From the NCBI GenBank assembly GCA_963758845.1, contig CAVWWX010000002.1, positions 2,294,001 through 2,358,000 on the forward strand: a stretch of 64,000 nucleotides of DNA, written 5' to 3'. The stretch comes from JBDTSW01 sp963758845 (GTDB taxonomy: Bacteria > Actinomycetota > Thermoleophilia > Solirubrobacterales > 70-9). The first letter of the stretch is position 1; each line of letters begins with the position of its first letter. Made by a program: the position numbers and the translations under genes. Below are positions 25,040 through 33,928 of the stretch, in pieces. The notes under the pieces were generated by a model, which did not search any database, was not told where the DNA came from, and was given only the letters and a program-made list of their open reading frames with translations.

Positions 25040-25942
25040 CTACCCCAGCCCGGGGAGCGCGCGCACCGCCGCCTCGCCGACGGCGTCGAGGCTCTCCGCG
25101 CAGACCTTGTCGAGCGTGTCCTCGGGCGTATGCCAGTACGACCCGGGGGCGGGCCCGGTCCCGTACGCGAGGTCGATCAGGTCAACCGCCGGGATCCCGG
25201 CCTCGAGAAAGGGGACGTGGTCATCGCCGATCGCGCTCGTGGTGCCGGCGAACGGCTGGGCGTCTCCATCGACCTCCTCGGCCGCTTCGGCGAACCGGGC
25301 GTGGAGCCGAGGGTCGGAGCTCGCCTCGAGCGGGATCTCCAGGTCGCAGTCGCCGACCAGGTCGAACAGCACCATCGCCTGGATCTCCTCCAGCGGCGGC
25401 GAGCCCTGCTTGCCCCCGGTCCGGGCGTAGCGGACGTACTGCTCGCTGCCGCGGGTGCCGTCCTGGGCGAAGGGCCGGGAGCCCCGGGCCTCCTCGGCGT
25501 CGAACAGGGCAAGGTGCAGCGACGGGCCCTCGACCGGCGCCTCCAGGGAGCGCGCGAGCTCGAGCACCACCGCCACGCCCGAGGCGCCGTCGTTCGCGCC
25601 GACGAAGCCGGGAATGCCGTCCTTGGTGTCGTGGTGTGCGCCGACGACGACGGCCCCAGCCTCGGTGCCGGGAATCGTCCCCACGACGTTCGCATGCGGC
25701 CGCTGGACCTCGACGTCCTCGACCCCCGCCGCCTCGAGCTCGCGCCGGATCAGCTCGACCTCCCGGGCGCTCCCTTCCGAGCCCGACGGGCGCGGCCCGA
25801 TCTCCACCTGCGCCTCGAGGTCGGCGAACGCCCGCCGGGCGTCGAACAGGTCGGCGGCACCGGTGTCCTCCTCGCCACACCCGGCCACTGCCAGCATCGC
25901 CGTGGCCACGACGGCGCAGGCACTCCATCGCGCGCGGCTCAC
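25040..25942 (-). CDS. M28-family metallopeptidase lipoprotein
   Basis: 300 residues from GTG 25942, which overlaps the patatin stop by 4 bp. N-terminus SACAVVATAMLAVAGCGEE is a lipoprotein signal with lipobox AVAGC. Zinc ligands of the M28 fold: HHDTKDG (His and Asp), FDAEEARGS (Glu-Glu), a later Asp (IGDDHVPF) and HTPEDTLDK. Likely an extracytoplasmic aminopeptidase. Confidence 0.82.
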   Translation of the reverse strand: MSRARWSACAVVATAMLAVAGCGEEDTGAADLFDARRAFADLEAQVEIGPRPSGSEGSAREVELIRRELEAAGVEDVEVQRPHANVVGTIPGTEAGAVVVGAHHDTKDGIPGFVGANDGASGVAVVLELARSLEAPVEGPSLHLALFDAEEARGSRPFAQDGTRGSEQYVRYARTGGKQGSPPLEEIQAMVLFDLVGDCDLEIPLEASSDPRLHARFAEAAEEVDGDAQPFAGTTSAIGDDHVPFLEAGIPAVDLIDLAYGTGPAPGSYWHTPEDTLDKVCAESLDAVGEAAVRALPGLG

Positions 25943-26940
25943 GCCAGTCGCTCGCAGGCCTCGTCGATCTCCTTCGCGTGCCTGGCGACCAGCCGCTTGC
26001 CGGCCTCGGCCAGCACCTCGAGGTTCGTGTCGGTGGCGTCGTCGAGGCTGTCGGTGCCGGCCTCGAGCGAGGCCTGCAGCCGGCAGTGGTTGTCGCCCAG
26101 GAGCTGGCGGCACTGGAAGTCGGCGCTGTCGGAGACGCCGTCCATCACGGTCCCCAGGAGCTGTCGCCCCCAGCCGAAGAAGCCCCAGTCCTTCGCCGCC
26201 TCCCACGGGATGCGGTCGGCCAGCTCGCCGGTGCCCAGCGAGACCATGAACATCCCGTCGGCCTCGATCGGGTCCTCGCGCGCCTCCGCGGCGGTGGCGG
26301 TGGCCGACACGTGGCGCCCCAGGCGGACGTCGGCGAACGCGCACATCGAGGGGTTGTTGGCGAAGACGCCGCCGTCGACCAGCGCGAACGGGTCGTGTGC
26401 ATCGTCGGGCGACGGGATCCGCGCCGCCTCGAAGTAGGTGGGTGCGGCCGAGGTGGCGCGCGCGGCCTGCCAGACCGGGTAGTCGAAGGTCTCGGGCTCC
26501 TCGGACGCCCGCACCGAGCGAAAGAAGAACGGCTGGCGCAGCTCGATCTCATACGCCGGCACGAGGACCGGGCACAGCGCGTCCTTCAGGCGGGCCTCGC
26601 CCATGTACTGCTTCAGCACATCCACCAGCGGGCCCTCGCGGTAGCGCTCGTCGAAGACCCCAAGGCCGCTTCGCAGCCAGCTTGGGCGAAGCGGGGGGAA
26701 GATCTGAGCTCCCCGCTCCAGGTAGAGGTCGCGCAGGTCCTCCGCCGTGTAGCGAGGGCGCGAGGGCTCATCGCCGCCCAGCGTCAGGCCCAGCGCCAGG
26801 ATGCCGCCGGTCGACGTCCCGGCGACGAAGTCGAAGAGCTCGCAGATCCGCCGCTCGGTCCGCTTCTCGATCTCCACGAGGACGGTCGCGGGGATGATGC
26901 CCCTGATCCCGCCGCCGTCGATCGAGAGGATCCTGACCAT
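25939..26940 (-). CDS. Patatin-like phospholipase
   Basis: 333 residues. Oxyanion glycine motif DGGGIRG near the N-terminus, nucleophile GTSTG (serine), and catalytic Asp in VDGGVFANNP. Hydrolyses acyl ester bonds of lipids with a Ser-Asp dyad. No nucleotide cyclase or other CBASS gene is next to it, so a defence role is not supported. Upstream of the M28 gene in a probable two-gene operon. Confidence 0.85.
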   Translation of the reverse strand: MVRILSIDGGGIRGIIPATVLVEIEKRTERRICELFDFVAGTSTGGILALGLTLGGDEPSRPRYTAEDLRDLYLERGAQIFPPLRPSWLRSGLGVFDERYREGPLVDVLKQYMGEARLKDALCPVLVPAYEIELRQPFFFRSVRASEEPETFDYPVWQAARATSAAPTYFEAARIPSPDDAHDPFALVDGGVFANNPSMCAFADVRLGRHVSATATAAEAREDPIEADGMFMVSLGTGELADRIPWEAAKDWGFFGWGRQLLGTVMDGVSDSADFQCRQLLGDNHCRLQASLEAGTDSLDDATDTNLEVLAEAGKRLVARHAKEIDEACERLA

Positions 26941-26977
26941 GCCCCGACCCTACTCCGCTTGACGGTAGGGTTCGCGC

Positions 26978-28411
26978 ATGGCACAGGGGCATATGGACCG
27001 CCTCAGCGCCCTCGACGTCTCGTTCCTGACGAACGAGTCCTCGGCCGCGCACATGCACGTCGGCGGCATCTGCATCTTCGAGGGCCCGCCGCCCTCGTTC
27101 GACGACCTCGCCGAGCACATCTCCTCGCGGCTTCACCTCGTGCCGAGGTTTCGCCAGAAGCTGGCCTTCCCGCCGGTGCCGACCGGGCGGCCGTTCTGGG
27201 TCGACGACCCCACCTTCAACCTCGAATACCACGTGCGCCACTCGGCGCTGCCGTCGCCGGGCTCGGAGGACCAGCTGCGGCGGATGGCGGCGCGGATCTT
27301 CTCCCAGCAACTCGACCGGACCAAGCCGCTGTGGGAGCTGTGGCTCGTACAGGGCCTGACCCGCAAGCGCTTCGCCTTCGTCACCAAGACCCACCACGCC
27401 CTGGTCGACGGGGTCTCCGGCGTTGACATCGCGACGGTCCTGTTCGACATGAAGCCCGTGCCCGAACCGGCCGAGCCCGACCACGAGTGGGTGCCCAGCG
27501 CCGAGCCGTCGGCGTCCACCCTGCTGGCGAAGGATGCGGAGGGGCTGGCGTCGGCCCCGATTCGCCTGGCCCGGCGCCTGGAGCAGGCGATCGAGCACCC
27601 GGAGGCGACGCTGCGCCAGGCGAGTGAGTCACTGACCGCGCTGGGCGAGGTTGGCTGGAACTTCGCCAACCCGGCGCCCGAGACGCCGCTGAACGTCGAG
27701 ATCGGGTCGCATCGCCGCTTCTCGTGGGTGCGGGCCGACCTCTCGCAGTTCAAGCGGATCAAGGACGGGCTGGGCGGCACGGTCAACGACGTCGTCCTGG
27801 CCGTCGTGACCGGCGCGCTGCGCGAGTGGTTGCACTCGCGTGGTGTTCGCACGGAGGGCATGGAGCTGCGGGCGCAGGTCCCGGTGTCGATCCGCGCGAC
27901 CGACGAGCGCGGCGCCCTCGGCAACAAGATCGCCGCGGTGCGGGGCCCGGTTCCCGTCTACATCGAGGACCCCGTGCAGCGGCTGGCCGTCGTCCGCGAG
28001 GGCATGGAGGGGATCAAGAGCTCGAAGCAGGCGCTGGGCGCCGAGGTGATTTCGCGCATGAACGACTTCGCCCCGCCGACGCTCTTGGCACAGGCCGCCC
28101 GGTTGAACTTCTCGACCCGCCTCTTCAACCTCGTCGTCACCAACGTCCCGGGCCCGCAGATCCCGCTCTACGTGCTGGGCCGCGAGCTCCAGGACATCTT
28201 CCCCGTGGGCTTCCTGCCGCCCAACCAGGCCCTGTTCGTGGCGATCATGAGCTACAACGGCTCGGTCAACTTCGGGCTCTTGGCCGACTACGACGCGATC
28301 GACGACATCGACCAGATCGCCGCCGGCATCGAGAGCTCGATCGCCGAGCTGCTGCACGCCGCGGGCGAGGCGGCCGACCGCGACCGCGATCCCGAGCCGG
28401 CCCCCGCCTAG
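26978..28411 (+). CDS. Wax ester synthase/diacylglycerol acyltransferase (WS/DGAT)
   Basis: 477 residues. Catalytic HHxxxDG at His139-His140...Asp144 (KTHHALVDGVSG). C-terminal conserved NVPGPQIPLYVLGRELQDIFPVG. N-terminus MDRLSALDVSFL is family-typical, so translation could also begin at 26993. Makes storage lipids, common in actinobacteria. Divergent from the patatin gene, 37 nt apart. Confidence 0.9.
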   Translation: MAQGHMDRLSALDVSFLTNESSAAHMHVGGICIFEGPPPSFDDLAEHISSRLHLVPRFRQKLAFPPVPTGRPFWVDDPTFNLEYHVRHSALPSPGSEDQLRRMAARIFSQQLDRTKPLWELWLVQGLTRKRFAFVTKTHHALVDGVSGVDIATVLFDMKPVPEPAEPDHEWVPSAEPSASTLLAKDAEGLASAPIRLARRLEQAIEHPEATLRQASESLTALGEVGWNFANPAPETPLNVEIGSHRRFSWVRADLSQFKRIKDGLGGTVNDVVLAVVTGALREWLHSRGVRTEGMELRAQVPVSIRATDERGALGNKIAAVRGPVPVYIEDPVQRLAVVREGMEGIKSSKQALGAEVISRMNDFAPPTLLAQAARLNFSTRLFNLVVTNVPGPQIPLYVLGRELQDIFPVGFLPPNQALFVAIMSYNGSVNFGLLADYDAIDDIDQIAAGIESSIAELLHAAGEAADRDRDPEPAPA

Positions 28412-28414
28412 GTT

Positions 28415-29371
28415 CTAGCCCGACTTGACGTCGTCGTAGAGGTCCTTGGCCGCGGCGCCCTGGTAGGGCCCGTACAGGTTGTTGGGCTCGTCGCCGTAGC
28501 CGTAGGAGACGACCGAGGCGACGTCGCCGCCCGCGACCCAGCCGCCGCCGCTCGAGCCGCCGGTCATGTCGCAGCGGATCCGCATCGGCGGCGGGTTCCC
28601 CTGGGCGGGGTCGGCGCCCTGGTAGTCCGAGCGGCAGGCGTACATGCGCTCGCCGTCGAATGGGGCCTCCGCCGGGTAGCCGATCGCCTTGTAGCGGCGG
28701 TCGCGCGGACCGTTGAACTGGATGCCGCGACCGCCGACCACGTCCTGGAGGGACTTGCCGCTTCGCTTGACGACGTTCGCTGCCCCGAAGTCGTGGGCCA
28801 CGTCGCCGCACGACGTGAATGGGAGGCATCCCTCGCTCGACTTGCGCCACTGGCGGGTGGCGTCGAGGCCGTTCTGCTGCTGCCTCGGCCACTCGCCGAA
28901 CGGCGCGTTGCCGTTCCGGTAGGCGGGGACGAACTCGAAGTTCGAGGCGTATCCGGTCTGCAGCGGGGCGGTCGCGCCGAAGACGCAGTGTCCGGCGGTC
29001 CACACGACGTTCTCGCCGGGTGACTTGACCGCCGTGCCCGAGCAGACGTAGTCGACGCCGCCGAGCGTGAAGAAGACCTTGCCGTGGCTCCGGTTTGGCT
29101 TCCTTTTGTAGCCCTTGACGGGCTTCGCGATCGTGGCACCGCGCCGAGCCTGGAAGGGGCTCACCAGCGGCCGCGGCGGAACCGCGTCGCGCATCCGCTC
29201 GGGGGTCCAGTAGTCGCGGATGCCAGCAGCGCCCTGGGCCTCGGTGGCCGGTGCCGCGCCGGCGGGGATCGCTGCAGCGCCAAAGGCCGCGGCCGCGAGG
29301 GCCACGCCGAAGGCCAGCCGTATCCGCCGACCGCGCCCCCGCTCATGCGCCAAGTCCACGCTGTTCACCAT
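28415..29371 (-). CDS. Secreted trypsin-like serine protease
   Basis: 318 residues from ATG 29371. Signal peptide (RIRLAFGVALAAAAFGAAAIPAGA). Catalytic triad candidates: His in VVWTAGHCVFG, Asp in VAHDFGAANV, Ser in MTGGSSGGGW. Cysteines in CSGTAV/GHC and CLPFTSC/CRSDY/RCDMT may form disulfides. A longer in-frame extension upstream lacks a signal and is discounted. Confidence 0.85.
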   Translation of the reverse strand: MVNSVDLAHERGRGRRIRLAFGVALAAAAFGAAAIPAGAAPATEAQGAAGIRDYWTPERMRDAVPPRPLVSPFQARRGATIAKPVKGYKRKPNRSHGKVFFTLGGVDYVCSGTAVKSPGENVVWTAGHCVFGATAPLQTGYASNFEFVPAYRNGNAPFGEWPRQQQNGLDATRQWRKSSEGCLPFTSCGDVAHDFGAANVVKRSGKSLQDVVGGRGIQFNGPRDRRYKAIGYPAEAPFDGERMYACRSDYQGADPAQGNPPPMRIRCDMTGGSSGGGWVAGGDVASVVSYGYGDEPNNLYGPYQGAAAKDLYDDVKSG

Positions 29372-29431
29372 AGGCAAAGCGGATCCCACTGCGCGCCGGT
29401 ACCCCCCGGCGCGCGCTTTAGAATCCCGCCC

Positions 29432-29767
29432 ATGGCCGACGAGGGCGATGCGAGCCCGTTCCGCTATCACCTCGAGCTCAACCCCAGGCAGCTCAAGGTG
29501 ACCCACACCGCGCTGCGCGCGCTGCGCGACGACTTCGGCCACGACGAGGCGCAAGTCCACGCGCTGGTCGAGGAGGTCCTCGCGAAGCTCCCGGACGAGC
29601 ACGCGATCCGCGCGATCCAGCTCGACCACGAGCCGACGGCTGCGGAGGAGATCCTCCGCGAGCCCAAAGCCGTGCCGGCCTCGGAGGGCGACGCCAAGCC
29701 ACCGCGCGGGGACATCGCCCCGGCCGAGGGTCCGGGCGAGGACGAGCCGCCCCCGTCCGTCGCCTGA
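29432..29767 (+). CDS. Small hypothetical protein
   Basis: 111 residues. MADEGDASPFRYHLELNPRQLKVTHTALRALRDDFG, helical to about residue 70 (VHALVEEVLAKLPDEHAIRAI), then a disordered Pro/Glu tail. No family recognised. Divergent from the protease gene. Confidence 0.6.
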   Translation: MADEGDASPFRYHLELNPRQLKVTHTALRALRDDFGHDEAQVHALVEEVLAKLPDEHAIRAIQLDHEPTAAEEILREPKAVPASEGDAKPPRGDIAPAEGPGEDEPPPSVA

Positions 29768-29833
29768 CCGCTCCGCCGGGCGACCCCGGCTCGTTTACCT
29801 GCGCCCGCGCGCCCCCGCTAGCCTCGCCAGCCC

Positions 29834-30721
29834 TTGAGCCTCTCAGTCCAGATCGGCCTGCTGCTCGCCGTCGCAACCGCCTTCACGTCGGTCGTCGGCT
29901 TCCTCTACAAGCACCGCGGCGCCGTCGAATCGCCGCCAGTCAGCCTGCGCCATCCGCTGCGTACCTCGCTTCGGCTGTTTCGCTCCCGCGCCTACACGCT
30001 GGGGATCCTGGTCGCGGTGTGCTCGTGGGGCTTTCACGTGGGCGCGCTGGCGCTGGCGCCGATCTCGCTGGTGCAGTCGGTGATCGCCGGCGGTCTGGTG
30101 CTGCTGACCGTGACCGCCGACCGCCTGTTCGCGCACGTGGTCACCCGGCGAGAGTGGATCGGCGTCGCGCTCGCCGCGCTGGGTCTGGCGTTCCTCGCCG
30201 CCACCCTCGAGGGGGCCGGCGACGAGGCGCACTCCAACTACGACCCAGCGACGCTCGGCGTCTACATCGGGGTGCTGTCGACCCTCGCGGTCGGCGTCGC
30301 TGCGCTCGCCCGCGTCTCGCCGCTGCGCGGCGGCGTCCTGTTCGGCGCCTCGGCGGGCCTCTTCTGGGCAGCCTCGGACACCTCGATCAAGGGCCTCAGC
30401 GACAAGCTCGGCGACGAGTCGGCGCTCGTCATCCTCACCCACCCCCTCGCCCTCGTGATCGCCCTGGCCTCGTTCGCCGGCCTGGTCGTCTCGGCCCGCA
30501 GCCTCCAGATCGGCAAGGCGGTGCCGGTGATCGCGGTGACCAGCGTCGCCGCCAACGTCTGCACCATCGCGGCCGGGCCGATCGTGTTCTCCGAGCCGAT
30601 GCCCGACGACGCCCTTGGGCTGACCGTGCGGATCCTCGCCTTCGCGCTGGTGATCGCCGCCGCCGCGCTCACCCCGGCCCCGGTCAGCGCCGCGGAGCCC
30701 GAGCCGCAGCCCGCGCGGTAA
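29834..30721 (+). CDS. DMT/EamA-family permease
   Basis: 295 residues from TTG 29834. About nine to ten membrane segments (GLLLAVATAFTSVVGFLY, LGILVAVCSWGFHVGALALA, ... ILAFALVIAAAAL) in two related halves. Substrate unknown. Confidence 0.75.
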   Translation: MSLSVQIGLLLAVATAFTSVVGFLYKHRGAVESPPVSLRHPLRTSLRLFRSRAYTLGILVAVCSWGFHVGALALAPISLVQSVIAGGLVLLTVTADRLFAHVVTRREWIGVALAALGLAFLAATLEGAGDEAHSNYDPATLGVYIGVLSTLAVGVAALARVSPLRGGVLFGASAGLFWAASDTSIKGLSDKLGDESALVILTHPLALVIALASFAGLVVSARSLQIGKAVPVIAVTSVAANVCTIAAGPIVFSEPMPDDALGLTVRILAFALVIAAAALTPAPVSAAEPEPQPAR

Positions 30722-30836
30722 GCCGCTGGAGTTCTCCGGGTACCCGCACAGCCAGGTCGAAGACCTCGGGCCAGCAGAGGATGATCCCCTGCTCGTTGCA
30801 GAGGTCGATCCATGACTCGTCCGAGGGCCGGCTCAA
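30684..30836 (-). CDS. Possible 50-aa ORF coupled to the SpoIIE phosphatase gene
   Basis: TTG at 30836 overlaps the phosphatase stop (TTGA). Reads LSRPSDESWIDLCNEQG, IILCWPEVFDLAV, RVPGELQRLTARAA to a stop at 30684, overlapping the end of the opposite permease gene by 38 bp. The composition looks protein-like and the coupling is suggestive, but it is short and unsupported by a family. Confidence 0.35.
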   Translation of the reverse strand: MSRPSDESWIDLCNEQGIILCWPEVFDLAVRVPGELQRLTARAAARAPRR

Positions 30837-31750
30837 GCGCTGCGGAAGCGGGCGGCCAGGAGGCAGAGATCGTCAGTCAGGGCGCCGTACCCGAAGTCGG
30901 CAACGCGCGCGCGCAGGCTGGCGACCGCCCCGGCCGGTGAGGGCCGGCTACGGCCGCCCAGGGCGGCCCGGACGCCGCCGATCCCGAACCGCCTGTCGCC
31001 GCCCCGTGCTTCGGTTAGCCCGTCGGTGTAGAGCAGCACTCCCGCGCCGGCCACCGACCGCTGCGAACCCTCGGTGACTCCCAGGTCCGGCCGAATCCCG
31101 AGCGGGGTTCCTTGCGTGGGCGCCACGAGCTCCTGGCCGGTGTCCAGCCACAGCGCCCGGGGATGACCGGCGTAGGCCCAGCGCAGGAGCTGCTCGTCCG
31201 GCAGATACGTAATGCAGCCGGCGGTGACGAACTCGCTGGTGATGCCGGCCCGCTCGACCAGGGCGGTGTTCGCCCAACTCAGCAGCCGGCACGGATCGTC
31301 GGAAAAGGGGGCTGTCGCGGCAAACGCTGTCCGAACGAACGCTGCACGGCGTGCCGCGTTCAAACCGTGGCCGACCACATCGCCGACTACGAGAACGGTG
31401 GAATCCCGGGGCCCCTCAGCCACCACGTAGAAGTCGCCGCTTACCCGTTCGGCGATGGCGGGCAAGAAGGCCGCGGCGAGATCCAAGCCAGGCCGCTGCG
31501 GCAACTCGGGCGGGGTAAGCGCATCCCGGATCGCGCGCAGGTCCCCGAGCTCATGCTCGGCCGCGTCGAGGCGGTCCCGCAGCGCGGCCGCATCGTCATC
31601 ACGCACCGCCGCCTCGTCGCGAAGGCGGGTTATTAGCGTGTCCTGACGGCGCTCTCGATCGTCGGACTTGCGGATATCGCGCTGTTGCTCGTCGACCTCG
31701 AGGCGCAGCTCCCGAAGCTCCCGTTCGTTTCTCTCCGCACTATCGCCCAT
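30833..31750 (-). CDS. PP2C/SpoIIE-type serine phosphatase
   Basis: 305 residues from ATG 31750. N-terminal ~80 residues form a coiled coil (NERELRELRLEVDEQQRDIRKSDDRERRQDTL). The SpoIIE phosphatase domain follows (LAAAFLPAIAERVSGDFYVV, VLVVGDVVGHGLNAARRAAFVR, LLYTDGLTEARGGD, LTDDLCLLAARF) with metal aspartates. It probably dephosphorylates an anti-sigma-factor antagonist; the STAS protein next door is the obvious partner. Confidence 0.85.
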   Translation of the reverse strand: MGDSAERNERELRELRLEVDEQQRDIRKSDDRERRQDTLITRLRDEAAVRDDDAAALRDRLDAAEHELGDLRAIRDALTPPELPQRPGLDLAAAFLPAIAERVSGDFYVVAEGPRDSTVLVVGDVVGHGLNAARRAAFVRTAFAATAPFSDDPCRLLSWANTALVERAGITSEFVTAGCITYLPDEQLLRWAYAGHPRALWLDTGQELVAPTQGTPLGIRPDLGVTEGSQRSVAGAGVLLYTDGLTEARGGDRRFGIGGVRAALGGRSRPSPAGAVASLRARVADFGYGALTDDLCLLAARFRSA

Positions 31751-31797
31751 GTCGAGGCATGGCCATGCCAAGCATCTCGCGGCCGGCCACATGCCGC

Positions 31798-31803
31798 ATT
31801 ATA
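31798..31803 (-). promoter_or_regulatory. -10 element for the SpoIIE phosphatase gene
   Basis: A perfect TATAAT on the minus strand in an A/T-rich patch rare for this DNA, 47 nt upstream of the ATG at 31750. No good -35 is seen. A 14-bp palindrome GGCATGGCCATGCC (31756-31769) lies just before the start codon and may act on the leader. Confidence 0.45.
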
Positions 31804-31862
31804 TTTTTTGGACTGACGCCTCGGGTCACTGTTCCACTGACCGGCGCGCGGTCCCGGGCAAG

Positions 31863-32264
31863 TCAGGCCGTCGTGGCGTCCTGTCCTTCGACACGGGTCA
31901 GAAGAGCTCGGATCGAGTCGAGGCGCGTCTCGTAGGTCGGCAGCTGCTCGAGTATCCCTACGAGGTCCAACACCCGGTGAACCTCGGGTCCGGATGCCGC
32001 CAGCGCGAAGCCACGATCGGCCGCGAGCCAGTAGGCGCGCACCACCAGCGCGATGCCGGTCGAGTCGATGAACTCGCAGTGTTCGAGGTCGACGACGAGC
32101 GGCGCCTCCCTTGCGAGGGCCTCCTCCAACGCCGCGGTGAAGTCGGGCTTTCGGGCGAGGTCGAACTCTCCGTCGACGGCAATGATCGCCACCCCGTCCT
32201 CCTCCTCGGCGCGCGTCTCGGCTTCCGCTAGGGCCTGGGGTGCTTCGCTGGACTGGGTTGCCAT
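31863..32264 (-). CDS. STAS-domain anti-sigma-factor antagonist
   Basis: 133 residues from ATG 32264 (GGAGGAGG before it). STAS fold with the phosphorylatable serine context VVDLEHCEFIDSTGIALVVRA (Ser in DSTG). Partner-switching component; the adjacent SpoIIE phosphatase could reactivate it. No anti-sigma kinase gene is next to them. Confidence 0.85.
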   Translation of the reverse strand: MATQSSEAPQALAEAETRAEEEDGVAIIAVDGEFDLARKPDFTAALEEALAREAPLVVDLEHCEFIDSTGIALVVRAYWLAADRGFALAASGPEVHRVLDLVGILEQLPTYETRLDSIRALLTRVEGQDATTA

Positions 32265-32380
32265 GGGTCCTCCTCCCGATCTCTTGCAGTGCCTATCTCG
32301 CCAAAGCGGTCGACGCCGGGCGGTCCTCACTTCCCTCGGACGACGGCTCCGACAAACGCCGACAGAATAGCGCAATAGCG

Positions 32381-32461
32381 GTTGCAGCAATAGTCATTGC
32401 GGTAATAGGGGTTGCAGCAATGGTTATTGCCGCAATGGGAGTTGCGGCAAGGGGTATTGCC
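32381..32461. repeat. 30-bp tandem repeat, about 2.7 copies
   Basis: Units at 32381-32410, 32411-32440 and a partial 32441-32461, each starting GTTGCAGCAA or GTTGCGGCAA and containing an ATTGC element. A decayed unit precedes them (32361-32380). Every unit holds TTGC/GCAA inverted pairs. Lies between the STAS gene and the HTH gene. Confidence 0.7.
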
Positions 32462-32504
32462 CAAACCGAGTATTTTCCGATCATCCGTGGCTGGAACGAC
32501 AGAC

Positions 32505-32855
32505 ATGACCGACGACGAATTCCTCGAAGCTCTCACGGCACTCGAGGACGTCCTCGCTGATAACGGAAGGCGCGCAAGCCTGATCAAGAAGCGGATCGCT
32601 CAGCTCCGGCGGTTGCGGGCGAGGGATGTGCCCTACGCCGAGCTCGTCGGGAACGAGCACGCGCCACTCATCGTGCACCTCCTCACCGAGAGCTCCGCGG
32701 CGCTTGACACCGCTGGAGCGAACGTTCGTCGAGCCGAGGCGGAGGCTCTCTACGCCGAGGGCATGACGATGGAGCAGATCGCAGAGAGCTTCGGCGTCAC
32801 GCGGCAACGCGTGTCTGCCCTCCTGCGCAAGGGGTCCCAGGACCCACAGCCTTGA
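32505..32855 (+). CDS. Small helix-turn-helix protein
   Basis: 116 residues from ATG 32505. N-terminal helices, then a C-terminal sigma-region-4-like HTH (LYAEGMTMEQIAESFGVTRQRVSALLRKG, ~85-112). Probably a DNA-binding regulator; the tandem repeat just upstream could be its own operator. Target unknown. Confidence 0.7.
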   Translation: MTDDEFLEALTALEDVLADNGRRASLIKKRIAQLRRLRARDVPYAELVGNEHAPLIVHLLTESSAALDTAGANVRRAEAEALYAEGMTMEQIAESFGVTRQRVSALLRKGSQDPQP

Positions 32856-32870
32856 CTCATAGGCCTCCAC

Positions 32871-32943
32871 TCGGCGGTCTGTCACAGCGGCGCGTCACGA
32901 CTTCGCACCTTCCCCCTCGGCGTCGCGGGATACTGCGGGGGCG
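32871..32943 (+). promoter_or_regulatory. Array leader element, copy 1
   Basis: Begins CCACTCGGCGGTCTGTC, continues through GGCGCGTCACGACTTCGC, and ends GGGATACTGCGGGGGCG directly at the ATG of 32944. GATACT at 32929-32934 is 9 nt from the ATG. Almost the same sequence precedes 35637. Read as a promoter for a leaderless transcript. Confidence 0.6.
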
Positions 32944-33342
32944 ATGTCGGAGGAGGAAAACCTCGCGGTCGTCCGCAGAACCATCGAAAGCTTCGCGAAT
33001 GACGTCGAGACGTGGCTCGACACGCTCGATCCCGCGCTCAGGTGGTATCCCGCGGAGGAGCACAACACCCTCTTGCTCGGTCGGACGGCTGCCCTGAGGC
33101 GCCGCGAACGCTGGCGCGAGACATTTCAGGAGGGAACTTACGGCCTCGAGATCCAGGAACTGAGGGGGAACGGGGAGAATGTGTTCTCCGTCCTCCGCGA
33201 ATGGGGCCGAGGTCGGGGGAGCGGGATCGTAGTTGAGGACCATGACTATGCGCACTGGAAAGTGCGTAACGAGAAGATCGTGTACTGCTACGAGTACCGG
33301 ACCCGCAACGAAGCCCTCAAAGCCGCCGGGTTGCGGGAGTAA
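32944..33342 (+). CDS. SnoaL-like protein A1
   Basis: 132 residues. The most divergent member of array A: MSEEENLAVVRRTIESFANDVETWLDTLDPALRWYP, core ending NEALKAAGLRE. The N-terminal and C-terminal signatures are kept while the middle differs. It stands alone behind its own leader and is followed by a cupin gene, not by another paralogue. Ligand unknown. Confidence 0.8.
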   Translation: MSEEENLAVVRRTIESFANDVETWLDTLDPALRWYPAEEHNTLLLGRTAALRRRERWRETFQEGTYGLEIQELRGNGENVFSVLREWGRGRGSGIVVEDHDYAHWKVRNEKIVYCYEYRTRNEALKAAGLRE

Positions 33343-33390
33343 GGCGCGGGCCCATCGAGCCGTCTCGGGGTGCGTTAGGGTCGGGCGAGG

Positions 33391-33744
33391 ATGGAGACCA
33401 TCAACGGATGCACGGTGATCCCGCCCCCCGAGACCCCGGAACCGATCACGCTTGGCCCCGATGAGACTCGGGGGTCTTACGTAGCGATGGTCGGCACGTT
33501 CCCCCCGGGTGAGCCCGGGCCCCCGCCGCATCTGCATCCCCACACCGACGAAATGTTCTACGTGGCCTCCGGCGAGGCCACGTTCCTCCTCGGTGACCGC
33601 GAGATGGAGGTGGCTTCCGGCAGCACCGTCTTTGTCCCGCGCGGAACGCGCCACACCGTCTGGAACTCCGGAGGGGTCCCGGTCCGCGGGGTCATCCTCG
33701 TCTCCCCGGGTGATGCCGAGCACGTCTTCGAGCCCGCCGAGTAG
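33391..33744 (+). CDS. Cupin-domain protein
   Basis: 117 residues. Cupin motif 1 HLHPHTDEMFYVASGEATFLLGD (two His, Glu) and motif 2 VPRGTRHTVWNSGG (His). A small beta-barrel that may bind a metal and an organic ligand. Sits inside array A, so it may belong to the same metabolic theme. Confidence 0.82.
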   Translation: METINGCTVIPPPETPEPITLGPDETRGSYVAMVGTFPPGEPGPPPHLHPHTDEMFYVASGEATFLLGDREMEVASGSTVFVPRGTRHTVWNSGGVPVRGVILVSPGDAEHVFEPAE

Positions 33745-33928
33745 GCAGCTCACATCGCGGGGCTGAGCGAGGAGGGCGGTCACGACCCGCGCCCCTGGGC
33801 GCTTCTGGCGTTCAGACCCGGCCCCGGTACGGCTGCGATTCGCGCGCCGTCTGCGCCCTCCGTAGGTCCCTGATGCGTTGAAGGGGGGGTATCACCTCGT
33901 ACTGCGCACGGGAGATACTGCTGGGGCG

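Noticed and set aside
25939..26940. CBASS-type patatin effector
   Set aside because: No nucleotide cyclase, Cap2/Cap3 or other defence gene adjoins; neighbours are a peptidase and a WS/DGAT.
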